DNA of 64,000 nt from Xenophilus sp. Marseille-Q4582 (GTDB lineage Bacteria > Pseudomonadota > Gammaproteobacteria > Burkholderiales > Burkholderiaceae_C). Where the stretch lies: positions 496,001 through 560,000 of the forward strand of contig NZ_CAKAKO010000004.1 in assembly GCF_916700565.1 (NCBI RefSeq). The letters are read 5' to 3'. This document shows, one piece after another, positions 27,030-37,095 of this stretch; the stretch's first letter is position 1, and the number at the start of each line of letters is the position of its first letter. The notes under the pieces are model-generated. The model made no database searches. It worked only from the letters and a program-made list of their open reading frames with translations, and was not told where the DNA came from. The position numbers and the translations under genes are program-made.

Positions 27030-28127
27030 ATGAGCATCGACACTTCGTTGACTTCGTCTTGCGCACCGTCGGGCATCACGCTGGCGGTGGACTGCATGGG
27101 CGGCGACCATGGCCCGGGCATCACCTTGCCGGCCTGCCGCGCCTTCCTGGAGCGCCATCCCGACGCTCGGCTGCTGCTCGTCGGCAAGCCCGAGGCGGTG
27201 GGCGCCTTCTCCCATCCGCGCGCGACCGTCGTGCCCGCCAGCGAGGTGGTGGGCATGGACGACCCGGTCGAGATCGCCCTGCGCAAGAAGAAGGACTCTT
27301 CCATGCGCGTGGCCATCCAGCAGGTCAAGGACGGCGCCGCGCAGGCCGCCGTTTCGGCCGGCAACACCGGCGCGCTGATGGCCATCGCGCGCTACCTGCT
27401 CAAGACGCTGGAAGGCATCGACCGCCCGGCCATCGCTCCGCAACTGCCCAACGGCAAGGGCGGCGCCACCACGGTGCTCGACCTGGGCGCCAACGTGGAT
27501 TGCGATGCCGAGGACCTGCTGCAGTTCGCGGTGCTCGGCTCGGCGCTGGTGTCGGCGCTCACGGGCAACGAGTCCCCCACGGTGGGCCTGCTCAACGTGG
27601 GCGAAGAGGCCATCAAGGGCAGCGAGACCATCAAGAAGGCCAGCGGGCTGCTGCAGCAGGCCGGCCGCGCCGGAGCGCTCAACTTCCACGGCAACGTGGA
27701 GGGCAACGACATCTTCAAAGGCACCACCGACATCGTGGTGTGCGACGGCTTCGTCGGCAACATCGCGCTCAAGGCGACCGAGGGCGTGGCGTCCATGATC
27801 GTGGACTTCATGCGCCAGGAGTTCTCGCGCGGCCTGCTGAGCAAGCTGGCGGCCGTGGTGGCCTACCCGGTGCTCAAGGCGCTCAAGGGCCGCCTGGACC
27901 ACCGCCGCTACAACGGCGCCGCGCTGCTGGGCCTGCGCGGCCTGGTGTTCAAGAGCCATGGCTCGGCCGACGAATGGGCTTTCGGCCATGCGCTGGATCG
28001 GGCTTATGATGCCGCCCGCAACAACCTGCTTGACCGCGTGCGTGCCCGCATCGCGCAGGCCGCGCCCCTGCTGGTGCGGTCGGCGCCGGCGCCGGCCCCG
28101 GAAGCTGCGGCAGCCACGCATCCCTGA
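27030..28127 (+). CDS. plsX: Phosphate acyltransferase PlsX
   Basis: 365 residues. The conserved core starts at [14 protein letters not shown] near residue 17 and continues through [11 protein letters not shown] and [24 protein letters not shown]. PlsX converts acyl-ACP to acyl-phosphate for phospholipid synthesis. The Ala/Pro-rich C-terminal tail is a lineage feature. The ATG lies directly after the T-run of the upstream terminator and lacks a good ribosome site. Its stop overlaps the fabH start (TGATG). Confidence 0.95.
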   Translation: MSIDTSLTSSCAPSGITLAVDCMGGDHGPGITLPACRAFLERHPDARLLLVGKPEAVGAFSHPRATVVPASEVVGMDDPVEIALRKKKDSSMRVAIQQVKDGAAQAAVSAGNTGALMAIARYLLKTLEGIDRPAIAPQLPNGKGGATTVLDLGANVDCDAEDLLQFAVLGSALVSALTGNESPTVGLLNVGEEAIKGSETIKKASGLLQQAGRAGALNFHGNVEGNDIFKGTTDIVVCDGFVGNIALKATEGVASMIVDFMRQEFSRGLLSKLAAVVAYPVLKALKGRLDHRRYNGAALLGLRGLVFKSHGSADEWAFGHALDRAYDAARNNLLDRVRARIAQAAPLLVRSAPAPAPEAAAATHP

Positions 28128-29104
28128 TGACTCTCTTCTCCCGCATCACCGGCACCGGCAGCTACCTGCCGCCGCGCCGCGTGACCAACGACGATCTGGC
28201 CCGTGAACTGGCCGAGCGCGGCATCGAGACCTCCGATGAGTGGATCGTCGAGCGGACCGGCATCCGCGCGCGCCATTTCGCCGCCCCCGACGTGACCAGC
28301 AGCGACCTGGCGCTGCCGGCCTGCCGCCAGGCGCTGGAAGCCGCGGGCCGCCAGGCCAGCGACGTGGACCTGATCATCGTTGCCACCTCGACGCCGGACA
28401 TGGTCTTCCCATCCTCGGCGGCGATCCTGCAGAACAAGCTCGGCATCGCGGGCTGCCCGGCCTTCGACGTGCAGGCCGTGTGCAGCGGCTTCGTCTACGC
28501 ACTCACGGTGGCCGATGCCATGGTCCGCACCGGCGGCGCGAAATGCGCGCTGGTGGTGGGCGCCGAGGTCTTCTCGCGCATCCTCGATTTCAACGACCGC
28601 ACCACCTGCGTGCTGTTCGGCGACGGCGCCGGCGCCGTGGTGCTGGAAGCCAGCGACACGCCCGGCATCCTGGCCAGCGACCTGCATGCGGACGGCGCGC
28701 ACGTGGGCATCCTGTGCACGCCCGGCCACGTGGCGGGCGGCGAAGTGCTGGGCACGCCGCTGCTGAAGATGGACGGCCAGGCCGTCTTCAAGCTGGCCGT
28801 GCGCGTGCTGGAAGACGCCGCGCGCGCCACGCTGGCCAAGGCCGGCAAGACCGAGGCCGACATCGACTGGCTCATTCCGCACCAGGCCAACATCCGCATC
28901 ATGCAGGGCACGGCCAAGAAGCTGAAGCTGCCGATGGACAAGCTGATCGTGACCGTCCATGACCACGGCAACACCTCGGCGGCGTCCATCCCGCTGGCGT
29001 TGGACGCCGCGGTGCGCGGCGGCCGCGTGAAGCAGGGCGACACCGTGATGCTCGAAGGCGTGGGCGGCGGATTCACCTGGGGCGCGGTGCTGCTGACGCT
29101 CTAG
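28127..29104 (+). CDS. fabH: 3-oxoacyl-ACP synthase III (FabH)
   Basis: 325 residues. The Cys-His-Asn triad is C119 in [11 protein letters not shown]252 in [10 protein letters not shown] and N282 in [10 protein letters not shown]. It performs the first condensation of fatty acid synthesis, acetyl-CoA with malonyl-ACP. It overlaps plsX by one base. The stop TAG is the end of a CTAG target duplication: the second insertion sequence begins at the very next base, so the coding region is intact but fabD is displaced by 1.3 kb. Confidence 0.95.
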   Translation: MTLFSRITGTGSYLPPRRVTNDDLARELAERGIETSDEWIVERTGIRARHFAAPDVTSSDLALPACRQALEAAGRQASDVDLIIVATSTPDMVFPSSAAILQNKLGIAGCPAFDVQAVCSGFVYALTVADAMVRTGGAKCALVVGAEVFSRILDFNDRTTCVLFGDGAGAVVLEASDTPGILASDLHADGAHVGILCTPGHVAGGEVLGTPLLKMDGQAVFKLAVRVLEDAARATLAKAGKTEADIDWLIPHQANIRIMQGTAKKLKLPMDKLIVTVHDHGNTSAASIPLALDAAVRGGRVKQGDTVMLEGVGGGFTWGAVLLTL

Positions 29105-30425
29105 CAGGCCGTTGAAAAAATGCTCATCGAACGCGCCAGGGTCGTGGATTTCGAAGAAACGGATCGCCCAAACTGGCCTGCGCAGCGATTGGAGCGGCCA
29201 TTTCGGCCTGTTTGCAGGCCGTTTTGCCCGTTCCGGGCGCACGTATCCCATGGTTCACGCATGATGCGCGTCCCACCAGCCGCCCAGACTGCCCATGCGC
29301 ACCAGGTTGTAGGTGGCAAAGCACAGCAGCGCCTGGCCCGCGAGCTTGGCCTGACCGATCAATTTGGTCTTGGCCAGACCACCCACTGTCTTGATCCAGC
29401 CAAAGGCCTCCTCGATGCGCTTGCGCACTTTGAGGCTGGTCTTGTAGCCCTCGTGGCGCCGGATGCGGCCATCGACCGCCGAGTGCTTGTCCTTGGCCGC
29501 CACGTGTGGCGTGACTTTGAGCTTTCGGCAGCCCTTGATGAAGGCCTGGCTGTCGTAACCTTTGTCGGCCCCGACCGTGGCCCGCTTGTTCTTGTTTCCC
29601 CGGCGTTTGAGCATCGCCAGCGCCGCCTCGCGCTCGGCGGTGCCACTGGCATGTGTGATCTCCACATCCACGATCAGCCCGTTGCGGTTCTCCATGAGGA
29701 TGTGCCCCATGTGGCACAGGCGAGATTTGTCGCCCGCGCTCTTCTTGAACAGCCGGGCATCGGCATCGGTGGTGCTGGCGTGGGTGTCGTTGCAGCGCTC
29801 CTGCCCTTTGAAGTTCACCTCGGGGTTGCGTCCGGGTGGCGTGCCGCTGTCGTCGTCTTTGCGTTTGAAACTCTTGTGCGAGGCCCAGGCCTCAATCAGC
29901 GTGCCGTCCACGCTGAAGTGTTCGTCGCTGGCAAGCCGGCCCCACTGGGCGCTGAGCTTGACGCGCTCGAAGAAGGCGCGCGCCAGGTCTTCGTTGAAGA
30001 GGCGTTCGCGGTTGGCGCTGAAGGTGGAGTGGTCCCAGACCTTGTCTTCAATGTTCAGGCCCACGAACCAGCGGTACAGCAGGTTGTAGTTGACCGCCTC
30101 GACCAGCTGGCGTTCGCTGCGGATGGAGAACAGGATTTGCAGCAGCAAGGCCTTGAGCAGCATCTCCGGCGGCACCGAGGGGCGGCCACGGCGGGCGTAC
30201 ACCGCTTCGAACTCGCTGTTCATGCTCGACAGCAGCGCATCCACCACGGCGCGCAACTTGCGCAGCGGGTGTGCCGCTGGCACTCTTTCTTCAAGGCTGA
30301 TGTAGCTAAACATCGCCCCCTGGAAGTCTTGGTTGCCTCTCATCTTTCTTGTCGCAGTTGTTCCGGGATGGCTTCAGATCGTAGCGGCCGACGCGGACGC
30401 TCGCAGGGGATTTTTCAACGGCCTG
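29105..30425 (-). mobile_element. IS5-family element (IS5 group), 1321 bp
   Basis: Perfect 15-bp inverted repeats CAGGCCGTTGAAAAA close both ends (29105-29119 and the reverse at 30411-30425). The flanking CTAG copies at 29101-29104 and 30426-30429 are a 4-bp duplication of the type made by IS5-group elements. As CTAG is a palindrome, its exact attribution to host or element is ambiguous. The single transposase gene is complete and faces against the host operon. Confidence 0.93.
29255..30343 (-). CDS. IS5-family transposase
   Basis: 362 residues, an intact single frame. It has the N-terminal helical domain (LRKLRAVVDALLSSM, RPSVPPEMLLKALLLQILFSIRSERQL) and a DDE catalytic domain with Asp in FSVDGTLIEAW, Asp in VGADKGYDSQAF and Glu in RIEEAFGWIKT. 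Length and motifs are normal for an active member. The element is therefore probably recent or still mobile. Confidence 0.93.
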   Translation of the reverse strand: MRGNQDFQGAMFSYISLEERVPAAHPLRKLRAVVDALLSSMNSEFEAVYARRGRPSVPPEMLLKALLLQILFSIRSERQLVEAVNYNLLYRWFVGLNIEDKVWDHSTFSANRERLFNEDLARAFFERVKLSAQWGRLASDEHFSVDGTLIEAWASHKSFKRKDDDSGTPPGRNPEVNFKGQERCNDTHASTTDADARLFKKSAGDKSRLCHMGHILMENRNGLIVDVEITHASGTAEREAALAMLKRRGNKNKRATVGADKGYDSQAFIKGCRKLKVTPHVAAKDKHSAVDGRIRRHEGYKTSLKVRKRIEEAFGWIKTVGGLAKTKLIGQAKLAGQALLCFATYNLVRMGSLGGWWDAHHA

Positions 30426-30515
30426 CTAGGGGCCGCGTGAGAGGGCTGGCCGGCACGCGCGCATGCGGCGGCGCGGCCCGCCCCGGTGCCCCGTCGCTTC
30501 TCTCGCTTGTTGGAG

Positions 30516-30527
30516 ACACACACACAC
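30516..30527 (+). repeat. (AC)6 microsatellite in the fabD ribosome-binding spacer
   Basis: Six AC units separate GGAG (30512-30515) from the fabD ATG at 30529, giving a long 13-base spacing. Changes in repeat number would alter this spacing directly. Confidence 0.7.
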
Positions 30528-30528
30528 G

Positions 30529-31482
30529 ATGACTTCCTTTGCATTTGTCTTTCCCGGCCAGGGCTCGCAGGCCGTGGGCATGCTCGACGCCTGGGGCGAC
30601 CACGCCGCCGTGCGCGAGACGCTGGCCGAGGCCTCCGAAGCCCTGGGCGAAGACGTGGCGAAGCTGATCCACGAAGGCCCCAGGGAAGCCCTGGCGCTGA
30701 CCACCAACACGCAGCCTGTGATGCTGGTGGCGGGCGTGGCGGCTTGGCGTGCCTGGCGTGCCGAAGGCGGGGCGCTGCCCGCCATCGTCGCCGGGCACTC
30801 GCTGGGCGAATATTCGGCCCTGGTCGCGGCCGGCGTGCTGACGCTGGCGCAGGCCGCGCCGCTGGTGCGCTTTCGCGCACAGGCCATGCAGGAAGCGGTG
30901 CCCGTGGGCACGGGCGCGATGGCCGCCGTGCTGGGCATGCCGGCCGACCAGGTGAAGGCCGGCTGTGCCGAGGTGACGGCCAGCTTCGGCGCGGGCAGTG
31001 CCGAGGTGGTCGAGGCTGTGAACTTCAACGATCCGATGCAGACCGTGATCGCCGGCAGCAAGGCCGCCGTCGAGAAGGCCTGCGAAGTGCTCAAGGCCCA
31101 GGGCGCCAAGCGCGCCTTGCCGCTGCCGGTGTCGGCGCCTTTCCATTCCAGCCTCATGAAGCCCGCGGCCGAAGCGCTGCGTGGCCGACTGGCCGCACTG
31201 GAGCTGGCCGCGCCGCAGATCCCCGTGCTCAACAACATCGACGTGGCGGTGGAAAGCGATGCCGCGCGCATCCGCGACGCGCTGGTGCGCCAGGCTGCCG
31301 GCCCGGTGCGATGGGTCGAAAGCGTGCAGGCGCTGCAGGCGCGCGGCGTGGGCGCGATCATCGAATGCGGGCCGGGCAAGGTGCTGGCCGGCATGGCCAA
31401 GCGCATTGCGCCCGAACTGGGCAACGGCGCCATTTTCGACCCCGCCTCGCTGCAGCAGACGCGCGAATTGCTGGCGGCCTGA
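30529..31482 (+). CDS. fabD: Malonyl-CoA:ACP transacylase (FabD)
   Basis: 317 residues starting MTSFAFVFPGQGSQ. The acyl-enzyme Ser91 is in GHSLGEYSAL, with H206 in PFHSSLM completing the active site and QAMQEAVP supplying the substrate Arg/Gln region. It loads malonyl groups onto ACP. It begins about 100 bases after the insertion sequence, so its expression now depends on readthrough or on a promoter I could not identify in that gap. Confidence 0.95.
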   Translation: MTSFAFVFPGQGSQAVGMLDAWGDHAAVRETLAEASEALGEDVAKLIHEGPREALALTTNTQPVMLVAGVAAWRAWRAEGGALPAIVAGHSLGEYSALVAAGVLTLAQAAPLVRFRAQAMQEAVPVGTGAMAAVLGMPADQVKAGCAEVTASFGAGSAEVVEAVNFNDPMQTVIAGSKAAVEKACEVLKAQGAKRALPLPVSAPFHSSLMKPAAEALRGRLAALELAAPQIPVLNNIDVAVESDAARIRDALVRQAAGPVRWVESVQALQARGVGAIIECGPGKVLAGMAKRIAPELGNGAIFDPASLQQTRELLAA

Positions 31483-32595
<1,113 letters not shown>

Positions 32596-32740
32596 TCGCA
32601 GGAGGGCGGCTGGCCTGCCCCCTGACGACTGCCTGCATGCCCGGGCCGTCCGCGGTCGCCCACGTGCCGCTTCGGTGCCCGCATGATCCTCGGCAGATTC
32701 ATCACACGACCTTCTCTTCCTCCTTGAAAGGTTTGCCGGC

Positions 32741-33985
32741 ATGAGCTTACGCCGCGTTGTCGTGACCGGCCTCGGTTGCATCTCCCCTGTCGGAAACACC
32801 GTGGCCGACAGCTGGACGAACTTGCTTGCGGGCAAGTCGGGCATCGAGACCGTCACGCGCTTTGATGCCAGCAATCTGTCCTGCCGCTTCGCCGGCCAGG
32901 TCCGGGATTTCGACATCACGCAGTACATCACCGAGAAGGAGGCGCGTCACATGGACCGCTTCATCCATCTCGGGCTGGCTGCAGGCATCCAGGCGGTGCA
33001 GGACGCCGGTCTGCCCACGGGCGACGCACTGACGCCCGAGCAGGCCTTCCGCATCGGCTGCAACATCGGCTCCGGCATCGGCGGCCTGCCGCTGATCGAG
33101 GAAACTCATGGCGAGATGACGGCCCGCGGCCCGCGGCGCATCTCTCCGTTCTTCGTGCCTGCCTCGATCATCAACATGATCTCGGGCCACCTGTCCATCA
33201 AGTACGGCTTCACGGGGCCGAACATCGCCATCGTCACGGCCTGCACCACGGGCCTGCACGCGATCGGCATGTCGGCGCGCATGATCCAGTCCGGCGATGC
33301 CGACGTGATGGTGGCGGGCGGTGCGGAATCCACCGTGTCGCCGCTGGGCATGGGCGGCTTTGCCGCGGCGCGCGCCCTGAGCACGCGCAACGACGACCCG
33401 GCCACCGCTTCCCGCCCCTGGGACAAGGACCGCGACGGCTTCGTCCTCGGCGAGGGCGCGGGCGTGCTGGTGCTCGAGGAATATGAGCATGCCAAGGCGC
33501 GCGGCGCCAGGATCTACGCCGAGCTGGCGGGCTTCGGCATGAGCGCCGACGCTTTCCACATGACCGCGCCCAACGTGGACGGCCCGCGCCGCTCCATGGA
33601 GGCCGCGCTGCGCAACGCCGGGGTGAATGCCGACCAGGTGCAGTACCTCAACGCGCACGGCACCTCGACGCCGCTGGGCGACCTGAACGAGACCAACGCC
33701 ATCAAGAACGCCTTCGGCGACCATGCCAAGAAGCTGGTCGTGAACTCCACCAAGTCGATGACTGGCCACCTGCTGGGCGGTGCGGGCGGCATCGAATCGG
33801 TGTTCACCGTGCTCGCGCTGCACCACCAGAAGAGCCCGCCGACCATCAACATCTTCAACCAGGATCCGGAATGCGACCTGGACTACTGCGCCAACGAGGC
33901 GCGGGACCTGAAGATCGACGTGGCCGTGAAGAACAACTTCGGCTTTGGCGGGACGAACGGCACGCTGGTGTTCCGCCGCGCTTGA
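32741..33985 (+). CDS. fabF: 3-oxoacyl-ACP synthase II (FabF)
   Basis: 414 residues. The Cys-His-His triad is C168 in [12 protein letters not shown], with histidines in [11 protein letters not shown] and [10 protein letters not shown]. It elongates acyl-ACP with malonyl-ACP. It lies 145 bases after acpP and closes the fatty-acid cluster. Its TGA overlaps a possible TTG start of the next frame. Confidence 0.96.
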   Translation: MSLRRVVVTGLGCISPVGNTVADSWTNLLAGKSGIETVTRFDASNLSCRFAGQVRDFDITQYITEKEARHMDRFIHLGLAAGIQAVQDAGLPTGDALTPEQAFRIGCNIGSGIGGLPLIEETHGEMTARGPRRISPFFVPASIINMISGHLSIKYGFTGPNIAIVTACTTGLHAIGMSARMIQSGDADVMVAGGAESTVSPLGMGGFAAARALSTRNDDPATASRPWDKDRDGFVLGEGAGVLVLEEYEHAKARGARIYAELAGFGMSADAFHMTAPNVDGPRRSMEAALRNAGVNADQVQYLNAHGTSTPLGDLNETNAIKNAFGDHAKKLVVNSTKSMTGHLLGGAGGIESVFTVLALHHQKSPPTINIFNQDPECDLDYCANEARDLKIDVAVKNNFGFGGTNGTLVFRRA

Positions 33986-34023
33986 GCGCCGGTGCCGGTG
34001 TCTTTCTCCTGACCGCGTTCCGC

Positions 34024-34506
34024 ATGCGCAGCGCCCCATCGGTGAGCTTCCCGGTGGGGCGTTCCCGTTTCGAGGGCGGGCTGCTGCTGGCTCTGGGCCT
34101 GGCGGGGGGCGCGGCGCTCGCGCTCTGGATGGCGCAGGCGGTGGCGCCGGCCGGGTGGAAGGCCGGCGCGCTTGCGGGGTGGCTGGCCGGCTGTGCCTGG
34201 GCCTGGCGCCAGTGGCGCGCGACCCCCGTGGGGCGCCTGGACTGGCGCGAGGAGGGCTGGTTCTGGGCCCGCGCAGGTGAAGGCGCCGCCTCCGAACCGT
34301 CGCCCCTGCCGGCGCCGCCGCGCGTGGTGCTGGACCTGCAGCACGTGCTGCTGCTGCAGGCGCCGGGCTTTGCGCCGCGCTGGTTCTGGCTGGCGCGCCG
34401 CGACGATCCCGCATGCTGGAATGCATTGCGCCGTGCCGCCCATGCGCGTGCGTTCGGGCGCGAGGCCACGCCCGCGCCAGCATCCGCGGCGGGGGGCCAG
34501 CCGTGA
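34024..34506 (+). CDS. YgfX-like small membrane protein
   Basis: 160 residues from the ATG at 34024. A TTG at 33982, overlapping the fabF stop, would add 14. The sequence PSVSFPVGRSRF, two membrane helices (about 20-60) and a C-terminal domain with LDLQHVLLLQ, WFWLARRDDPACWNALRRA resemble the YgfX/CptA family (pfam07254). In E. coli YgfX interacts with the SdhE (YgfY) system or cytoskeleton. No partner of that kind is next to it here. It overlaps rpoE (GTGA). Confidence 0.65.
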   Translation: MRSAPSVSFPVGRSRFEGGLLLALGLAGGAALALWMAQAVAPAGWKAGALAGWLAGCAWAWRQWRATPVGRLDWREEGWFWARAGEGAASEPSPLPAPPRVVLDLQHVLLLQAPGFAPRWFWLARRDDPACWNALRRAAHARAFGREATPAPASAAGGQP

Positions 34507-35156
34507 GCGATTCCCGCACCCCGGACACCGGGGAGGCCGGCGCCGCCGGGCGACCGGTCGATCCGGATTTCCTGCTCGTGCAGCGCACCGTCGCAGGCGA
34601 CGGCAAGGCTTTCGAGCTGCTGGTGCTCAAGTACCAGCGCCGCATCGAGCGGCTGATCGGCCGCATGGTGCGCGACGTGGATCTGGTCGAGGACATTGCC
34701 CAGGAAACCTTCATCCGCGCCTACCGGGCCCTGCACCAGTTCCGGGGCGAGGCGCAGTTCTACACCTGGCTGTACCGGATCGCCGTCAACACGGCCAAGA
34801 AGGCGCTGGTCGACATGAAGCGCGACCCGACGGTGCCGGAGGCCGCTTTGCGGGCCAATGACGACGAGGATGAAACTTACCGGCCCGGAAATGAACCAAT
34901 CAGCGACGAGACCCCTGATTCCGTGCTGGCCGCCAATGAAATCGCCGCTGCGGTGAACGCTGCGATGGAGGCCCTGCCGGCCGAGTTGCGGCAGGCCGTG
35001 ACGCTGCGCGAGATCGAGGGCCTGAGCTACGAAGAGATTGCCGAGGTCATGAACTGCCCCATCGGGACCGTGCGTTCACGGATCTTCCGGGCGCGCGAAG
35101 CCATTTCGGCGCGAGTCAAGCCGCTGCTGGACAACCAGTCCGGCAAACGCTGGTGA
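34503..35156 (+). CDS. rpoE: RNA polymerase sigma-E factor (RpoE/AlgU)
   Basis: 217 residues from a GTG overlapping the previous stop. Region 2 (FELLVLKYQRRIERL, DVDLVEDIAQETFIRAYRAL, FYTWLYRIAVNTAKK) and region 4 (LREIEGLSYEEIAEVMNCPIGTVRSRIFRARE) are standard for the envelope-stress ECF sigma factor. The insert between them is acidic. It is followed at once by its anti-sigma factor RseA, RseB and a MucD protease. I did not find a convincing sigma-E promoter upstream. Confidence 0.95.
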   Translation: MSDSRTPDTGEAGAAGRPVDPDFLLVQRTVAGDGKAFELLVLKYQRRIERLIGRMVRDVDLVEDIAQETFIRAYRALHQFRGEAQFYTWLYRIAVNTAKKALVDMKRDPTVPEAALRANDDEDETYRPGNEPISDETPDSVLAANEIAAAVNAAMEALPAELRQAVTLREIEGLSYEEIAEVMNCPIGTVRSRIFRAREAISARVKPLLDNQSGKRW

Positions 35157-35166
35157 GGTGAACGAG

Positions 35167-35829
35167 ATGAACGACAGGACACATGCATCGCTGGAACAGC
35201 TGTCTGCGCTGGCGGACGGCCAATTGCACGGGGAAGAACTGGTCCGGGTGCTGGATGCCGTGGGCGCCGACGCCCGGCTGCGCACCCAGTGGCACACCTA
35301 CCACCTGGTGGGCGAGGTGCTGCGCACGGGGCGCCACGCCCCCTGCAGTGACGCATCGGCCTTCCTGGCCAGGCTGAACCAGCGCCTGGCGGTCGAGGCC
35401 ATCGACCCGCCGCGCCCGCAGCTGGAGCGGGCGGGCGTGGCTGTGCATGTGCGCGGCGAGGCCGCCAACGAGCCTGTGTTCCGCTGGAAGATGGTGGCCG
35501 GCCTGGCCTCGGTGGCGGCGGCTGCGGCCATCGGCTGGGCATGGGTGGGCAGCGGCGTCGACGCGCCGCCGGCGGGCGGCCAGCTGGCGCTGCAGCAGGT
35601 GGCGCCGGGTGCCGCCGCAGCGGCCGGCGCCCCGGGCCCGGCCGCTTCGGTGCTGGCCGCGGTACCGCTGGCGCAGACGCGCGTGTCCGTGGGCGGTGGC
35701 GCGCCGCAGGTCATGCTGCGCGATCCGCGCCTGGACGAACTGCTCGAGGCCCACCAGCAGGCCGCGGGCGCGTCGCAGATGCCCTCGGGCTTCCTGCGCA
35801 ATGCCACTTTCGAAGGGGCGGCACGCTGA
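35167..35829 (+). CDS. rseA: Anti-sigma-E factor RseA
   Basis: 220 residues. I chose the ATG at 35167, which has GAGGTGA just upstream. An in-frame GTG at 35158 is possible. The N-terminal cytoplasmic domain (about 1-75, LEQLSALADGQL and WHTYHLVGEVLR) binds sigma-E. One membrane helix (about 102-125) and an Ala-rich periplasmic part follow. Regulated proteolysis of this protein releases RpoE. Confidence 0.88.
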   Translation: MNDRTHASLEQLSALADGQLHGEELVRVLDAVGADARLRTQWHTYHLVGEVLRTGRHAPCSDASAFLARLNQRLAVEAIDPPRPQLERAGVAVHVRGEAANEPVFRWKMVAGLASVAAAAAIGWAWVGSGVDAPPAGGQLALQQVAPGAAAAAGAPGPAASVLAAVPLAQTRVSVGGGAPQVMLRDPRLDELLEAHQQAAGASQMPSGFLRNATFEGAAR

Positions 35830-35854
35830 GGTGCGCCGCGATGACGACGTCTTG

Positions 35855-36952
35855 ATGAGCGCAGCGCGAACGGTCTCGATGCGGCGGCCCCTGGTCTGCA
35901 TGGCGCTGGCCGCCGTGCTGGGCGCGGCCGCGACGGTGGCGCTGGCTCAGCCGCGCACGGCCTCGGCGCCGGCCCCGTCCGCGAACGCCGCCGGGGCCGC
36001 GCCGCCGCCCGACACGCGCCAGTTCGGCGTCATCGACTGGCTGCGGCGCATGCACGAGGCGGCGCGCCAGAGCAACTACATGGGCACCTTCGTGGTGTCG
36101 GCCGCCACCGGCAACCTGTCGAGCGCGCGCATCTGGCACGCCTGCGAAGCCGACCTGCAAGTCGAGCGGGTGGAGGCCCTGTCGGGCCCGCCGCGCATCA
36201 CCTTCCGACGCCAGGACCGGGTGCAGACCTTCTTCCCGGACAAGCGCCTCATCAAGAGCGAGCGGCGCGACACCCTGGACGTGTTCCCCAACCTGCGCGG
36301 GGCCTCCGAATCACAGATCGAGGCACTGTACAGCGCCCAGCGGCTCGGCCAGGGCCGCGTTGCGGGCATCGAGGCCGACGTGGTGCAGATCGCCCCGCGC
36401 GACGCGCTGCGCTACGGCTACCGCGTCTGGAGCGAGCGCCGCTCGGGTCTGATCGTGAAGCTGCAGACGCTCGATGCCGCCGGGTCGGTGGTGGAGCAGT
36501 CGGCGTTCTCCGAGCTGCAGCTGGATGCGCCGCTGAGCGCGGCCGACATGAGCCGCATGATGGACGACACGGCGGGCTACACCGTGCACCAGACCGCGCT
36601 CAAGCGCACCACGGCCGAGAAGGAAGGCTGGGCGCTCAGCGAGGTCGTGGCCGGCTTCCGCCCGGTCAGCTGCTATCGGCGGGCCATGGCCGGCGCCCAG
36701 GACCGCGATCCGCAGCAGCGCATGCTGCAATGGACGTTCTCGGACGGCCTGGCCACGGTGTCGCTGTTCATCGAACCGGGGCCCGATCCGCTGGCGCGCG
36801 AGGACAGCCTCATGGTGCTGGGCGCCACGCACACGCTGGTGCGGCGCGTCACCGATGCGGCGGGCGAGGGCTGGTGGGTCACCGCCGTCGGCGAAGTGCC
36901 CGCGCAGACGCTCGACCAATTCGTCAGCCGCCTGGTGCGCACCGCGCGCTGA
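35855..36952 (+). CDS. rseB: Sigma-E regulatory protein RseB/MucB
   Basis: 365 residues from the ATG at 35855. An ATG at 35879 and a GTG at 35831 are also in frame. A signal peptide ends near ALAQ. The lipid-sensing MucB/RseB domain (WLRRMHEAARQSNYMGTFV, then DRVQTFFPDKRLIKSERRDTL, cut here for length) and a second domain (SCYRRAM) follow. RseB binds the periplasmic part of RseA and protects it from cleavage. It is in the expected position between rseA and mucD. Confidence 0.9.
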   Translation: MSAARTVSMRRPLVCMALAAVLGAAATVALAQPRTASAPAPSANAAGAAPPPDTRQFGVIDWLRRMHEAARQSNYMGTFVVSAATGNLSSARIWHACEADLQVERVEALSGPPRITFRRQDRVQTFFPDKRLIKSERRDTLDVFPNLRGASESQIEALYSAQRLGQGRVAGIEADVVQIAPRDALRYGYRVWSERRSGLIVKLQTLDAAGSVVEQSAFSELQLDAPLSAADMSRMMDDTAGYTVHQTALKRTTAEKEGWALSEVVAGFRPVSCYRRAMAGAQDRDPQQRMLQWTFSDGLATVSLFIEPGPDPLAREDSLMVLGATHTLVRRVTDAAGEGWWVTAVGEVPAQTLDQFVSRLVRTAR

Positions 36953-37095
36953 GCGCGTGCTCGGCCGCTTGTCCTGCGGCGGCTGTGAGCAGCTGCCCGC
37001 AGACCGGCGCTGCGCCAGCGCCTTAGGATGCGCAAGGCTGAACCAATGGCGCTGCGCGCATTCATAGCAGTTGTTGCTCATTTTTCCCGGAACCG

